From contig NZ_JABAIV010000011.1 of assembly GCF_013003915.1 (NCBI RefSeq), positions 22,889-86,888 of the forward strand: a stretch of 64,000 bases of DNA. The letters are read 5' to 3'. Position numbers and translations under genes: made by a program. This DNA comes from Telluria aromaticivorans. Lineage in GTDB: Bacteria > Pseudomonadota > Gammaproteobacteria > Burkholderiales > Burkholderiaceae_D. The notes under the pieces were generated by a model, which did not search any database, had not been told where the DNA came from, and worked only from the letters and a program-made list of their open reading frames with translations. This document shows, piece after piece, positions 51,393 to 59,696 of the stretch (positions are counted from its first letter, which is position 1; every line of letters starts with the position of its first letter).

Positions 51393-51593
51393 ATGGCCAA
51401 GAAAGAAGAAGAACTCGACGAAGAAACGCTGGCCTTCATCCACTGGTGTATTGAAGTGGAAGGATTTCTCGTGGCCGGCGGCGCAACCGTCAAGCAGGCC
51501 CAGGACCATATCGAAGAGCAGGTCGAGTGGTTTACCGACCAGTTCTATGATGGCCTGACGCCTGAGCAGGCGGCCAAGGAAGCCCTGGCCTGA
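51393..51593 (+). CDS. Small acidic protein of unknown function
   Basis: A 66-residue acidic protein (starts MAKKEEELDEETLAFIHWC, ends GLTPEQAAKEALA) with a strong AAAGGAG ribosome site. Predicted all-helical, no signal or span. No family recognised. Starts 41 bases after the RlmI-like stop, so probably cotranscribed. Confidence 0.75.
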   Translation: MAKKEEELDEETLAFIHWCIEVEGFLVAGGATVKQAQDHIEEQVEWFTDQFYDGLTPEQAAKEALA

Positions 51594-51602
51594 GAGCGGC
51601 AA

Positions 51603-51633
51603 GCAGGCCGGTGACATCGGTCACCGGGCCTGC
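51603..51633. terminator. Strong hairpin between convergent genes
   Basis: GCAGGCC-GGTGAC / GTCACC-G-GGCCTGC with a 4-base loop and a single bulge. It sits between stops 42 bases apart. No T run, so its role as terminator or 3' stabiliser is a guess. Confidence 0.5.
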
Positions 51634-51635
51634 GC

Positions 51636-52115
51636 TCATCCCCGGATCTTCGCCACCAGCCTGGTGGTCGAGCGGTCGTGCTCGAAATCGATCGCCACCG
51701 CGCGACCGCCATAGGCCAGCACCGCCTGCCCTTCGGGAATCGCGGTCATGTCGTAATCGCCGCCCTTGGCGTAGATCCCGGGACGCGCTTCTTGTACTAC
51801 CTCCAGCGCGGTGTCTTCGTCGAACTCCACCACCAGGCTGACCGATTCCAGCGCCGCCAGCACCGCCATGCGGTCGGCCAGCGTGTTGTGCGGGCGGTCG
51901 TCGCCCTTGCCCAGTCGTTTGACCGAGGCATCGGTATTGGCCGCCACCACCAGCGAAGCACCCAGTTCGCGCGCCTGCGCCAGGTAGGTCACGTGCCCGC
52001 GGTGCAGGATGTCGAACACCCCGTTGGTCAGCACCACCGGTTTTGGCAGTTGCGCGATACGCTGCGCCAGTTGGGCGCGCGTGCAGATCTTGTTTTCGAA
52101 TGAAGGCATAAGCAT
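51636..52115 (-). CDS. rfaE2: D-glycero-beta-D-manno-heptose 1-phosphate adenylyltransferase
   Basis: A 159-residue cytidylyltransferase-fold enzyme of ADP-heptose synthesis for lipopolysaccharide. The HxGH nucleotide-binding motif is in NGVFDILHRGHVTYL, and AANTDASVKRLGKG and YAKGGDYDMTAIPEG are also conserved. This is the separate (RfaE domain II) form. Its ATG follows the stop of the PilU-like gene directly; an ATG two codons later is also possible. Confidence 0.93.
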   Translation of the reverse strand: MLMPSFENKICTRAQLAQRIAQLPKPVVLTNGVFDILHRGHVTYLAQARELGASLVVAANTDASVKRLGKGDDRPHNTLADRMAVLAALESVSLVVEFDEDTALEVVQEARPGIYAKGGDYDMTAIPEGQAVLAYGGRAVAIDFEHDRSTTRLVAKIRG

Positions 52116-53300
52116 TTAGGTGGGTGGTGCATCGGGATCGGGTTCTTCTTCCACGGCCATCGACAGCTCGGTGGCCTTGCCACCGCCGCCGTCCGGTCCC
52201 TTGCGCTCGCCCGAGAGCTTGATCTGCAGGCGCAGGCCGTTGGCCGAGTCGGCGTTGCGGATCGCCTCGTCGTAGCCGATCAGGCCCTTGTTATACAGCT
52301 CGTAGAGCGCGCCGTCGAAGGTGACCATGCCCAGTTCGCGCGACTTGTGCATGATCTCCTTGATGTTCTGGAAGTTCCCTTTCAGGATCATCTCCCCGAT
52401 CGTCGGGGTATTCAGCAGGATCTCGATGGCGGCCTTGCGGCCCTTGCCGTCCTCGGTGCGCACCAGGCGCTGCGAGACCACGGCGCGCAGGTTCGACGAC
52501 AGATCCATCAGCAGCTGGTTGCGACGCTCTTCCGGGAAGAAGTTGATGATCCGGTCCAGGGTCTGGTTGGCATTGTTCGCGTGCAGGGTGCCCAGGCACA
52601 GGTGGCCGGTCTCGGCAAAGGCGATCGCGTGCTCCATGGTTTCGGTGTCGCGGATCTCGCCGATCAGGATCACGTCCGGCGCCTGGCGCAGCGTGTTCTT
52701 CAGCGCGTTGTGCCACGAATGGGTGTCGACGCCGACTTCGCGGTGCGTGACCAGGCAGTTCTTGTTCTTGTGGACGTACTCCACCGGGTCTTCGACCGTG
52801 ATGATGTGGCCGGCCGAATTGCTGTTGCGGTAGTCGATCATCGCCGCCAGCGTGGTGGATTTGCCGGAACCGGTGCCGCCGACGACCAGCACCAGCCCGC
52901 GCTTGGTCATCACGACTTCCTTCAGCACTTCGGGCAGGTCGAGTTTCTCGAAATTCGGGATCTCGGACGCGATGGTGCGCACCACCATGCCCACGCTCTG
53001 CTGCTGCACGAAGACGTTCACGCGGAAGCGGCAGACGCCGGGCAGCGAGATCGCGAAATTGCATTCCATCTCAGCTTCGAATTCCTCGCGCTGGCGCTCG
53101 TTCATGAGCGACAGGGCCAGCGCCCGCGTCACCTCGCCGGACAAGCGCTGCTGGCTCAACGGTTTCATCGCGCCCTGGTGCTTCATGCTGGGCGGAAAAT
53201 CGCTGGAGATGAACAGGTCGGAGCCGCCCTGCTGGTGCATGACCGTGAGCAGCTTGTGGATATAGGCCTGGGCTTCCGCCGGGCCGAAGGTCGAAGACAT
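52116..53300 (-). CDS. PilT/PilU-family retraction ATPase (third copy)
   Basis: A 394-residue hexameric ATPase of type IV pilus retraction, closest in features to PilU. Walker A VGGTGSGKST, Asp box VEDPVEYVH, Walker B ILIGEIRD and His box GHLCLGTLHANN. It has a longer C-terminal tail, rich in Asp, Glu and Pro, than PilU at 60750. Not linked to pilT; grouped instead with rfaE2, divergent from oxyR. Confidence 0.92.
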   Translation of the reverse strand: MSSTFGPAEAQAYIHKLLTVMHQQGGSDLFISSDFPPSMKHQGAMKPLSQQRLSGEVTRALALSLMNERQREEFEAEMECNFAISLPGVCRFRVNVFVQQQSVGMVVRTIASEIPNFEKLDLPEVLKEVVMTKRGLVLVVGGTGSGKSTTLAAMIDYRNSNSAGHIITVEDPVEYVHKNKNCLVTHREVGVDTHSWHNALKNTLRQAPDVILIGEIRDTETMEHAIAFAETGHLCLGTLHANNANQTLDRIINFFPEERRNQLLMDLSSNLRAVVSQRLVRTEDGKGRKAAIEILLNTPTIGEMILKGNFQNIKEIMHKSRELGMVTFDGALYELYNKGLIGYDEAIRNADSANGLRLQIKLSGERKGPDGGGGKATELSMAVEEEPDPDAPPT

Positions 53301-53491
53301 GGGCGCCTCTCAAGAGCGCAGGCGAAAATCCTGCCGGGCAATTATATAGGCTGGCAGGCGGCGATGACGATGCATCGACTATGATGCGTGAACGCCGATT
53401 TCGATAAAATACGCAAATTCGGCTGACTAAAAACCAACATTGTGTCAGGATAAGCGTCAATAAAGCCGTGTATTCCTGGGACTGAAAGTCT

Positions 53492-54433
53492 ATGACACTG
53501 ACCGAGCTGAAATACATCGTCGCCGTCGCGCGCGCCAAACACTTCGGCCATGCCGCCGAAGCCTGCTTCGTTGCCCAGCCCACCCTCTCGGTCGCCATCA
53601 AGAAGCTCGAAGACGAGCTCGGCGTGACGCTGTTCGAGCGCGGCGGCTCCGAAGTCTCGGTGACGCCGCTCGGCGCCCAGATCGTGGCCCAGGCCGAACG
53701 CGTGCTGGAACAGACCGCCGCGATCAAGGAACTGGCCAAGCAGAACAAGGACCCGCTTGCCGGCCCGCTCCGGCTGGGCGTGATCTACACCATCGGCCCC
53801 TACCTGCTGCCGCCGCTGGTGCGCAACCTGATCGACAACGTGCCGCAGATGCCGCTGGTGCTGCAAGAGAATTTCACCCACAAGCTGCTGGAACTGCTGC
53901 GCCAGGGAGAGCTCGACGCTGCCATCGTGGCGCTGCCGCTGCCTGACCACGGCATGTCGATGCAGACCCTGTACGACGAACCCTTCGTGGTCGCCATGCC
54001 GCGCACCCACCCGTGGGCCGGCCGCAAGGAAATCCCGGCCGACGACCTGAAGCTGGAAACCATGCTGCTGCTGGGCGCCGGCCACTGTTTCCGCGACCAG
54101 GTGCTGGAAGTCTGCCCGGAAATGGCGCGCTATTCGGCGCCGGGCAATGGCATGCAGCGTACCTTCGAAGGCTCTTCGCTCGAGACCATCCGCCACATGG
54201 TGGCCAGCGGCATCGGCCTGACCGTGTTGCCGCGCGCCTCGGTGGCCGACATGCACGACCCGCATGGCCTGCTGACCTATGTGCCCTTCGCCCACCCGAT
54301 GCCGTCGCGCCGCGTCGTGCTGGTCTGGCGCAAGAGTTTCACGCGGCGCGCCGCGATCGACGCGGTGGCGCGCGCGGTCGGCGAATGCAGGCTGCCGGGT
54401 GTGGAAATGATCAGACTCGAAGCGGCCGCCTGA
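53492..54433 (+). CDS. oxyR: Hydrogen-peroxide sensor OxyR
   Basis: A 313-residue LysR-type regulator. Helix-turn-helix TELKYIVAVARAKHFGHAAE; the redox pair is at Cys199 and Cys208 in GAGHCFRDQVLEVC, exactly the E. coli OxyR numbering. Peroxide forms the disulfide and turns on catalase and peroxiredoxin genes. None of these is near. Divergent from the PilU-like gene with 191 bases between. Confidence 0.95.
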   Translation: MTLTELKYIVAVARAKHFGHAAEACFVAQPTLSVAIKKLEDELGVTLFERGGSEVSVTPLGAQIVAQAERVLEQTAAIKELAKQNKDPLAGPLRLGVIYTIGPYLLPPLVRNLIDNVPQMPLVLQENFTHKLLELLRQGELDAAIVALPLPDHGMSMQTLYDEPFVVAMPRTHPWAGRKEIPADDLKLETMLLLGAGHCFRDQVLEVCPEMARYSAPGNGMQRTFEGSSLETIRHMVASGIGLTVLPRASVADMHDPHGLLTYVPFAHPMPSRRVVLVWRKSFTRRAAIDAVARAVGECRLPGVEMIRLEAAA

Positions 54434-54488
54434 TGGTCCATGCCGGGCGCCCGCGCACCACCGGTGCCGGCGCCCTGTTATCCCCCCT

Positions 54489-55241
54489 TTAGCCGGCAGC
54501 CTGCTTTGCGCGCCGGCGCAGCACGCTCATTCCCGCAAGGCCCACGCCGACCAGCGCCAGCGAGAACGGTTCCGGCAGCTCGGCTGGCGGACGCTGGAAG
54601 GCGCCGACATAGACCGACTCATGATCGCCTTGCGTACTTCCTGCGGCAAACTGCACGCCGCCGCCCACCACGCATTGACTCAGCACCGGGCAGAAACCGA
54701 GCGCCTCCGCCGCCTGGAGGTCGTCCAGGATGAAGCGCTGGATGCCTGACTGCCCGGTTCCGCCCGAATCGGCCATGATCAGGTCGGCGCCTGTGTAGGC
54801 GAACAGTTTCAGCTGGCTGGTATCGGTCCTGAACAGGCTCATGTAAAGGTGAGTCAGGGTTGCGCTGCCGTTGCCCGGCTCGCTGACATTGACGACAAAC
54901 CCCAGCTGGCCAGCGTTGGCGAGCCCGGCGATACTGGACAGGAAATAGGTGTTGTTTCCCGCATTGCCGGCGGTGTTGTCGCCACCTTCCAGGCCCATCT
55001 CCGCCGCGCAGGTCTCGAACGGCCTGGTCACGTCGCTGGGCTTGTAGGTAACGCAGCCCGATTCGGTCACGACCCGGTTGGCGTTATTGGTATTGTCCTT
55101 GACGGTCACCACCGTCATGACGGCGCCCAGTCCCGTGCCGGTGGCCTGCGTCCCCGTGACCTTGATCAGGTCTGCGAACGCAGGGTTGGCTAAGCAAAAC
55201 ACCGCGGCCCCCACTACTGCTCTTGCCAAGATAGCTTTCAT
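54489..55241 (-). CDS. PEP-CTERM protein under a sigma-54 promoter
   Basis: A 250-residue exported protein. Signal peptide MKAILARAVVGAAVFCLANPAFA; beta-rich mature region with two Cys pairs; C-terminal sorting region LPEPFSLALVGVGLAGMSVLRRRAK, i.e. PEP, span, Arg cluster. ATG at 55241 is spaced well from AAGGGA; ATG at 55247 is too close. Promoter at 55307. Function beyond matrix or surface location unknown. Confidence 0.88.
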   Translation of the reverse strand: MKAILARAVVGAAVFCLANPAFADLIKVTGTQATGTGLGAVMTVVTVKDNTNNANRVVTESGCVTYKPSDVTRPFETCAAEMGLEGGDNTAGNAGNNTYFLSSIAGLANAGQLGFVVNVSEPGNGSATLTHLYMSLFRTDTSQLKLFAYTGADLIMADSGGTGQSGIQRFILDDLQAAEALGFCPVLSQCVVGGGVQFAAGSTQGDHESVYVGAFQRPPAELPEPFSLALVGVGLAGMSVLRRRAKQAAG

Positions 55242-55306
55242 GATCATCCCTTAATTAACAACTTATAAGCCAGGTACGCCCTGGCGGCGTCGGACATCGA
55301 GGGACG

Positions 55307-55322
55307 AGCAAGAAAAGTGCCA
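55307..55322 (-). promoter_or_regulatory. Sigma-54 (-24/-12) promoter
   Basis: On the minus strand TGGCAC-TTTTC-TTGCT, an exact consensus match. It gives a leader of about 50 bases before 55241. Just upstream lies an inverted repeat TAAGTTA (55324-55330) / TAACTTA (55348-55354) that could be an activator site. Confidence 0.85.
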
Positions 55323-55433
55323 GTAAGTTATTCTCCAATACTTTCAGTAACTTAGCCAATATGAATAAGCCGTCAATACATGGACTGTAAAGTTTTCCGA
55401 ACGCAGCATTAATGCCGGGGAGTCGAATTCCGG

Positions 55434-55892
55434 TCAGTTGCCGGCGGCGCGCGCCCGCGCCAGCTGGCGGTCGAGCGCATTCGCGAAATTCCGGCTGTCG
55501 GCCTGGCTGAACGCCGCCGGCCCGCCGGTATCGACGCCGCTGCCGCGCAGTTCTTCCATGAAGGCACGCATGGTCAGTTGCTGGGCGATGGTGTCCTTGG
55601 TGTACCACTCGCCGCGCGGGTTGAGCGGCAGCCCACCCTTCTCCAGCACCAGCGCCGCCAGCGGGATGTCGCCGGTCACGACGATGTCGCCGCTGCTGAC
55701 CCGCTCGACGATCTCGGCATCGGCCACGTCGGCGCCGCTAGGTACCTGCAGCGCGCGGATGAAGCGCGAGCCGGGTACCCGTATCAGCTGGTTCGCAACC
55801 AGGGTGACGTTGATATGCGTGCGCTCGGCGACGCGGAACAGGATGTCCTTGATGACGCCAGGACAGGCATCGGCATCGACCCAGATGTGCAT
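55434..55892 (-). CDS. YaiI/YqxD family protein (DUF188)
   Basis: A 152-residue protein of the YaiI/YqxD family with a PIN-like fold: MHIWVDADACPGVIKDIL, IVVTGDIPLAALVLEKG and LNPRGEWYTKDTIAQQL. Possibly a nuclease; activity unproven. ATG at 55892 fits the family start. Upstream, 139 bases separate it from the divergent ubiA. Confidence 0.9.
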   Translation of the reverse strand: MHIWVDADACPGVIKDILFRVAERTHINVTLVANQLIRVPGSRFIRALQVPSGADVADAEIVERVSSGDIVVTGDIPLAALVLEKGGLPLNPRGEWYTKDTIAQQLTMRAFMEELRGSGVDTGGPAAFSQADSRNFANALDRQLARARAAGN

Positions 55893-56031
55893 GATGAAGA
55901 ATGGAAAAAGTTGGCGGGTGTCGATTGTACCGGCAAGCCCTCCCTCGAGGCTGAAGCGCATGCCCGGGGCAAAAGCCGTAGAATCGCTGTCTTCTGCTCA
56001 ACAATTCTTGCCCGACAAGACAACCCATTCG

Positions 56032-56886
56032 ATGAACAAGCTGGCGCTCTATTTCCGCCTGGTGCGGGCCGACAAACCGATCGGCATCCTGCTGCTGCTG
56101 TGGCCTACCCTGTGGGCACTGTGGATGGCCTCCGGCGGCGTGCCCGACCTGCAAGTGCTGGCCATCTTCGTGCTCGGCACTGCCTTGATGCGCTCCGCCG
56201 GCTGCGCCATCAACGACTATGCCGACCGCGAGTTCGACAAGCACGTCAAGCGCACCGTCGACCGCCCGCTCACCAGCGGCAAAATCCGCGGCTGGGAAGC
56301 CGTGATGGTGGCGGCCGTGCTGGCGCTGGTCTCGTTCCTTTTGATCCTGCCGTTGAATGCGCTGACCAAGCAGCTGTCGGTGGCGGCCCTGGTCGTGGCC
56401 GGCACCTATCCTTATTTCAAGCGCTTCTTTGCGATCCCGCAGGCCTACCTCGGCATCGCCTTCGGCTTCGGCATCCCGATGGCCTTCGCCGCCGTGCAGA
56501 ATACCGTGCCGGCGGTGGCCTGGTGGCTGCTGGTGGCGAACGTGTTCTGGGCGGTGGCCTACGATACCGAATACGCGATGGTGGACCGCGACGACGACCT
56601 GAAGATCGGCATCCGCACCTCGGCCATCACCTTCGGGCGCTTCGACGTGGCCGCCGTGATGCTGTGCTACGGCGCCGCGCTGGCCATCGACCTGGTGTGC
56701 GGCTGGTACCTGGGGCTGCGCTGGTGGTTCGTGGCCGGGGTCGTGGTGGCGGCCGCCCTGGCGCTCTACCACTACACCCTGATCCGCCGGCGCGACCGCA
56801 TGGATTGCTTCAAGGCCTTCCGCCACAACAACTGGCTGGGGGCCGCACTGTTCGCAGGTGTCGCACTCGACTATACATTCAGGTAA
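56032..56886 (+). CDS. ubiA: 4-hydroxybenzoate octaprenyltransferase
   Basis: A 284-residue membrane prenyltransferase of ubiquinone synthesis. Two Asp-rich sites: NDYADREFDKHVKRTVDRP and DTEYAMVDRDDDLKIGI. About eight to nine spans. The ATG at 56032 is the family start (MNKLALYFRLVRADKPIG). The quinone pathway serves the respiratory chain that ends in the oxidases of this window. Confidence 0.95.
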   Translation: MNKLALYFRLVRADKPIGILLLLWPTLWALWMASGGVPDLQVLAIFVLGTALMRSAGCAINDYADREFDKHVKRTVDRPLTSGKIRGWEAVMVAAVLALVSFLLILPLNALTKQLSVAALVVAGTYPYFKRFFAIPQAYLGIAFGFGIPMAFAAVQNTVPAVAWWLLVANVFWAVAYDTEYAMVDRDDDLKIGIRTSAITFGRFDVAAVMLCYGAALAIDLVCGWYLGLRWWFVAGVVVAAALALYHYTLIRRRDRMDCFKAFRHNNWLGAALFAGVALDYTFR

Positions 56887-56958
56887 TATTGCACAAAAGG
56901 CATTCATTTACGCGTGTTCATCCACACGCATTCATTCACTTTAGCGAGGCTCCTCATC

Positions 56959-57279
56959 ATGATGGAAAAGATCCCTACCCAAACCGGCACCCGTGACCAG
57001 CTGCTGTCGGACCTGAAGACCGTGATCCAGGACGCCGAAGCCTGGCTGCGCAATGGCGGCCACCTGACGGGCGACGAGCTCAAGGCAGCCAAGGCGAAAT
57101 TCGAGCAGACCCTGGCCGGCGCCAAGGAAAGCCTGGGCGAATACCAGCAGACCGTCGTCGAAAAGACCAAGGAAGCCGCCAAGGTCACTGACGAGTACGT
57201 TCACGAGAATCCATGGAAGTCCGTGGGCCTGGGCGCCGCCGTCGGCGTCGTCATCGGCCTGCTGATCGCTCGCCGCTAA
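56959..57279 (+). CDS. ElaB/YqjD-type (DUF883) membrane-anchored protein
   Basis: A 106-residue protein: a long amphipathic helix (LLSDLKTVIQDAEAWLRN...) and a C-terminal membrane anchor GLGAAVGVVIGLLIARR, after the conserved ENPWKSVG. Relatives in E. coli bind ribosomes at the inner membrane in stationary phase. First of three yqjDEK-like genes. ATG at 56959. Confidence 0.92.
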   Translation: MMEKIPTQTGTRDQLLSDLKTVIQDAEAWLRNGGHLTGDELKAAKAKFEQTLAGAKESLGEYQQTVVEKTKEAAKVTDEYVHENPWKSVGLGAAVGVVIGLLIARR

Positions 57280-57295
57280 TCCCGGGACGGCGCGC

Positions 57296-57673
57296 ATGAG
57301 CATCATCGCGAACATCCGGACGCTGGGCGCCAGCATGCTGGACCTGCTGCGCACGCGGCTCGAACTGGCGGCCATCGAGCTGCAGGAAGAGACCGGGCGC
57401 CTGTTCGGCTACCTGGCCTGGGCCCTGGCAGCGGCTATGCTGGCCTTCGTCGGCCTGCTGCTCGCCGTGCTGTTCGTGCTGGTGCTGTTCTGGGACAGCC
57501 ACCGCCTGCTGGCGGTCGGCGGCATGACCGTCCTGTTCGCGCTGGGCAGCGCGTTTGCCGTGGCCCGCGTGCGTGCGGGACTCAAGACGCGCCCGCCCAT
57601 GATGGGGGCGACGCTGGCCGAGCTGCGCAAGGATGCCGGCGCCCTCAAGGGAGAGTCCGTCCATGAAGGCTAA
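57296..57673 (+). CDS. YqjE-like (phage holin family) membrane protein
   Basis: A 125-residue protein with two central spans (YLAWALAAAMLAFVGLLLAV and LLAVGGMTVLFALGSAFAVA) after an amphipathic helix (LLRTRLELAAIELQEETGRL), as in YqjE. 16 bases after the YqjD-like gene and overlapping the next gene by 11 bases. Confidence 0.88.
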   Translation: MSIIANIRTLGASMLDLLRTRLELAAIELQEETGRLFGYLAWALAAAMLAFVGLLLAVLFVLVLFWDSHRLLAVGGMTVLFALGSAFAVARVRAGLKTRPPMMGATLAELRKDAGALKGESVHEG

Positions 57674-57965
57674 GACCGATACGCTGGCTGCGCGCCGCGC
57701 CGCGCTGGTGGAACGCTGCGCAGACCAGCGCGCGCAGGTGGCTTACGAATACTCCTCGCTCGCTTCGCCTGCGACGCTGGGCGTGGTTCCGGCCCTCTTG
57801 AGTCGGCACCGCAAGACCGCGCTGGTCGCTGCCGGCGTGGCCGCCGGCCTGTTCATCGTCAAGCCGAAATGGGCGGTCGGCATCGCCACCGGCGCCGTGT
57901 CGGCCTACCAGCTCGCGCAGCGCCTGTTGCCGGTCCTGCGCTGGAGGGGTTTCGAGATCCACTGA
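57663..57965 (+). CDS. YqjK-like protein
   Basis: A 100-residue basic protein with an N-terminal helix (AARRAALVERCADQRAQVA) and one or two weak hydrophobic segments (ALVAAGVAAGLFIV). Position and length match YqjK. ATG overlaps the YqjE-like stop, which indicates translational coupling. Confidence 0.82.
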   Translation: MKAKTDTLAARRAALVERCADQRAQVAYEYSSLASPATLGVVPALLSRHRKTALVAAGVAAGLFIVKPKWAVGIATGAVSAYQLAQRLLPVLRWRGFEIH

Positions 57966-57982
57966 GATCCCGGGCCGTCGAT

Positions 57983-58798
57983 TCAATCCATCCCGAGCTC
58001 GTCGCCCAGCTCGCGCCCGCGCGCGGCGGCCGCCTTCATGGCAGCGACGATGGCTTCCTTCACACCCGATGCTTCCATGCTCTTGACCGCCGCATGCGTG
58101 GTGCCGCCTTTCGAGGTCACGCGCTGGCGCAGGGTCTCCACCGGATCGCTCGATTGCGCCGCCAGCTGCGCCGCACCGGTGAAGGTGGCCAGCGCGAGCT
58201 TCCTCCCCTGCTCCGCATCCAGCCCCATTTCGACGGCCGCCTGCTGCATCGCTTCGAGGAAGTAGAAGACATAGGCCGGGCCGCTGCCCGATACCGCCGT
58301 CACCGGGTCGATCAGGGACTCTTCATCCAGCCACACGGTCTGGCCCACCGCACGCATCACGCTGTCGGCAGCCTGGCGCTGCGCCGCATCGACGTCCGGC
58401 TGGGCCACCATGCCGGTGATGCCCATGCCGATCAGCGCCGGCGTGTTTGGCATCGAGCGCACGATGCGCGTGTAGCCACCCAGCCAGCGCGACAAATCGG
58501 CAATGCGGATGCCCGCCGCGATCGATAGCACCAGCGGCTGGCCACCGAGCTGCGGCTTGAGCGCCGCGGCGACTTCGCGCATCTGCTGCGGCTTGACCGC
58601 CAGTACGATGATGTCGCAGCCGCCCACCTGCACGTCGATGGCATCGGCCGTGCTGACGCCATACTGGCTGGCCAGGCGCTCGAGCGCCTCGGCATTCGGG
58701 TCCACCACATGCAGGCTGCCCGCGCCGGTGAGTTGGCCGGCCAGGCCCGCAACCAGGGCCGTGGCCATGTTGCCGCCGCCGATAAACGCAATTTTCAT
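57983..58798 (-). CDS. proC: Pyrroline-5-carboxylate reductase
   Basis: A 271-residue enzyme that makes proline from pyrroline-5-carboxylate with NAD(P)H. Rossmann start KIAFIGGGNMATALVAGL; C-terminal domain with AVSGSGPAYVFYFLEAM and SKGGTTHAAVKSME, the family signature. Upstream neighbour yggS is a conserved partner of proC (18 bases). Confidence 0.96.
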   Translation of the reverse strand: MKIAFIGGGNMATALVAGLAGQLTGAGSLHVVDPNAEALERLASQYGVSTADAIDVQVGGCDIIVLAVKPQQMREVAAALKPQLGGQPLVLSIAAGIRIADLSRWLGGYTRIVRSMPNTPALIGMGITGMVAQPDVDAAQRQAADSVMRAVGQTVWLDEESLIDPVTAVSGSGPAYVFYFLEAMQQAAVEMGLDAEQGRKLALATFTGAAQLAAQSSDPVETLRQRVTSKGGTTHAAVKSMEASGVKEAIVAAMKAAAARGRELGDELGMD

Positions 58799-58816
58799 TC
58801 GGTTCCTTGGTTGGGT

Positions 58817-59518
58817 TTATTCGTAGTGGCGCGCGCCGAAGATGGCGCTGCCGACCCGCACGATGGTCGCGCCCTCAAGCACCGCCGCGGGCAGGTCGCC
58901 CGACATTCCCATCGACAGCGTGTCGAGCGGCAGCCCCCCAAGACGCAGCGATTCGAACAGGGCGCGCAGGCGCGCAAAGGCGGCGCGCTGCTGGGCCGGA
59001 TCGGTGCTGGCTTCCGGGATCGCCATCAGCCCGCGCAGGCGCAGGTTCGGCAGCGCCATCACCTGGCGCGCCAGCTCCGGCAGTTCGGCCGCGTGTGCAC
59101 CACTCTTGGTCGCCTCTCCGCTGATGTTCACCTGCAGGCAGATGTCGAGGGGCGCCAGCTCCGGCGGGCGCTGTTCCGACAGGCGCTGGGCGATCTTCAG
59201 GCGCTCCACCGTATGCACCCACTGGAAGCTGGCCGCGATCGGCCGGGTCTTGTTGCTCTGGATCGGGCCGATGAAATGCCAGTCGACCGGCACATCTGGT
59301 TGCAGGCGCGCCACTGCTTCCATTTTGTCGAGCGCCTCCTGCAGGTAATTTTCACCGAAAGCGCGCTGCCCCGCGGCGATGGCTTCGACCACCGCTTCCG
59401 CAGGGAAGGTCTTCGACACGGCCAGCAAAAGCACCTCTGATTTGCTCCTGCCGGCTAAGGCGCAAGCCGCGTGGATTGTCGCTTCGACAGCTTGCAAGTT
59501 GGCAGCGATTATGGACAT
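58817..59518 (-). CDS. YggS-family pyridoxal phosphate homeostasis protein
   Basis: A 233-residue PLP-binding barrel protein. The Lys for PLP is in LLAVSKTFPAEAV, with FGENYLQEALDK, DWHFIGPIQSNKT and LSMGMSGDLPAAV as further family segments. YggS balances PLP and amino-acid pools, and forms an operon with proC as here. Confidence 0.95.
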   Translation of the reverse strand: MSIIAANLQAVEATIHAACALAGRSKSEVLLLAVSKTFPAEAVVEAIAAGQRAFGENYLQEALDKMEAVARLQPDVPVDWHFIGPIQSNKTRPIAASFQWVHTVERLKIAQRLSEQRPPELAPLDICLQVNISGEATKSGAHAAELPELARQVMALPNLRLRGLMAIPEASTDPAQQRAAFARLRALFESLRLGGLPLDTLSMGMSGDLPAAVLEGATIVRVGSAIFGARHYE

Positions 59519-59561
59519 AATGATTTTCTATAGGAAATATTTTTAACACACGCGCCGCAAC

Positions 59562-59678
59562 GGGGCCTCGAAAACCGTAGCGAGCGGAAGGAGTTTCGTC
59601 CGAGAAGCGCAGCCGTACTTACGGTACGGCGAGCATCGCAGGGCGAAAATCCGACGCGCAGTAGGTTTGCGAGGCCCC
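59562..59678 (+). ncRNA. Large structured element in the pilT leader
   Basis: A 117-base structure closed by GGGGCCTCG (59562-59570) / CGAGGCCCC (59670-59678), continuing after one mismatch with AAACC / GGTTT. Inside is a perfect 7-bp hairpin GCCGTAC-TTACG-GTACGGC (59612-59630). The outer stem ends six bases before the AGGAA ribosome site of pilT. No protein is encoded. It may be a leader RNA, a repeat element, or both. Confidence 0.6.
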
Positions 59679-59696
59679 CTCCCACAGGAATTATAA

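Noticed and set aside
54445..54475. GGGCGCC / GGCGCCC hairpin after oxyR as a terminator
   Set aside because: Long loop and no T run; could be chance in GC-rich DNA.
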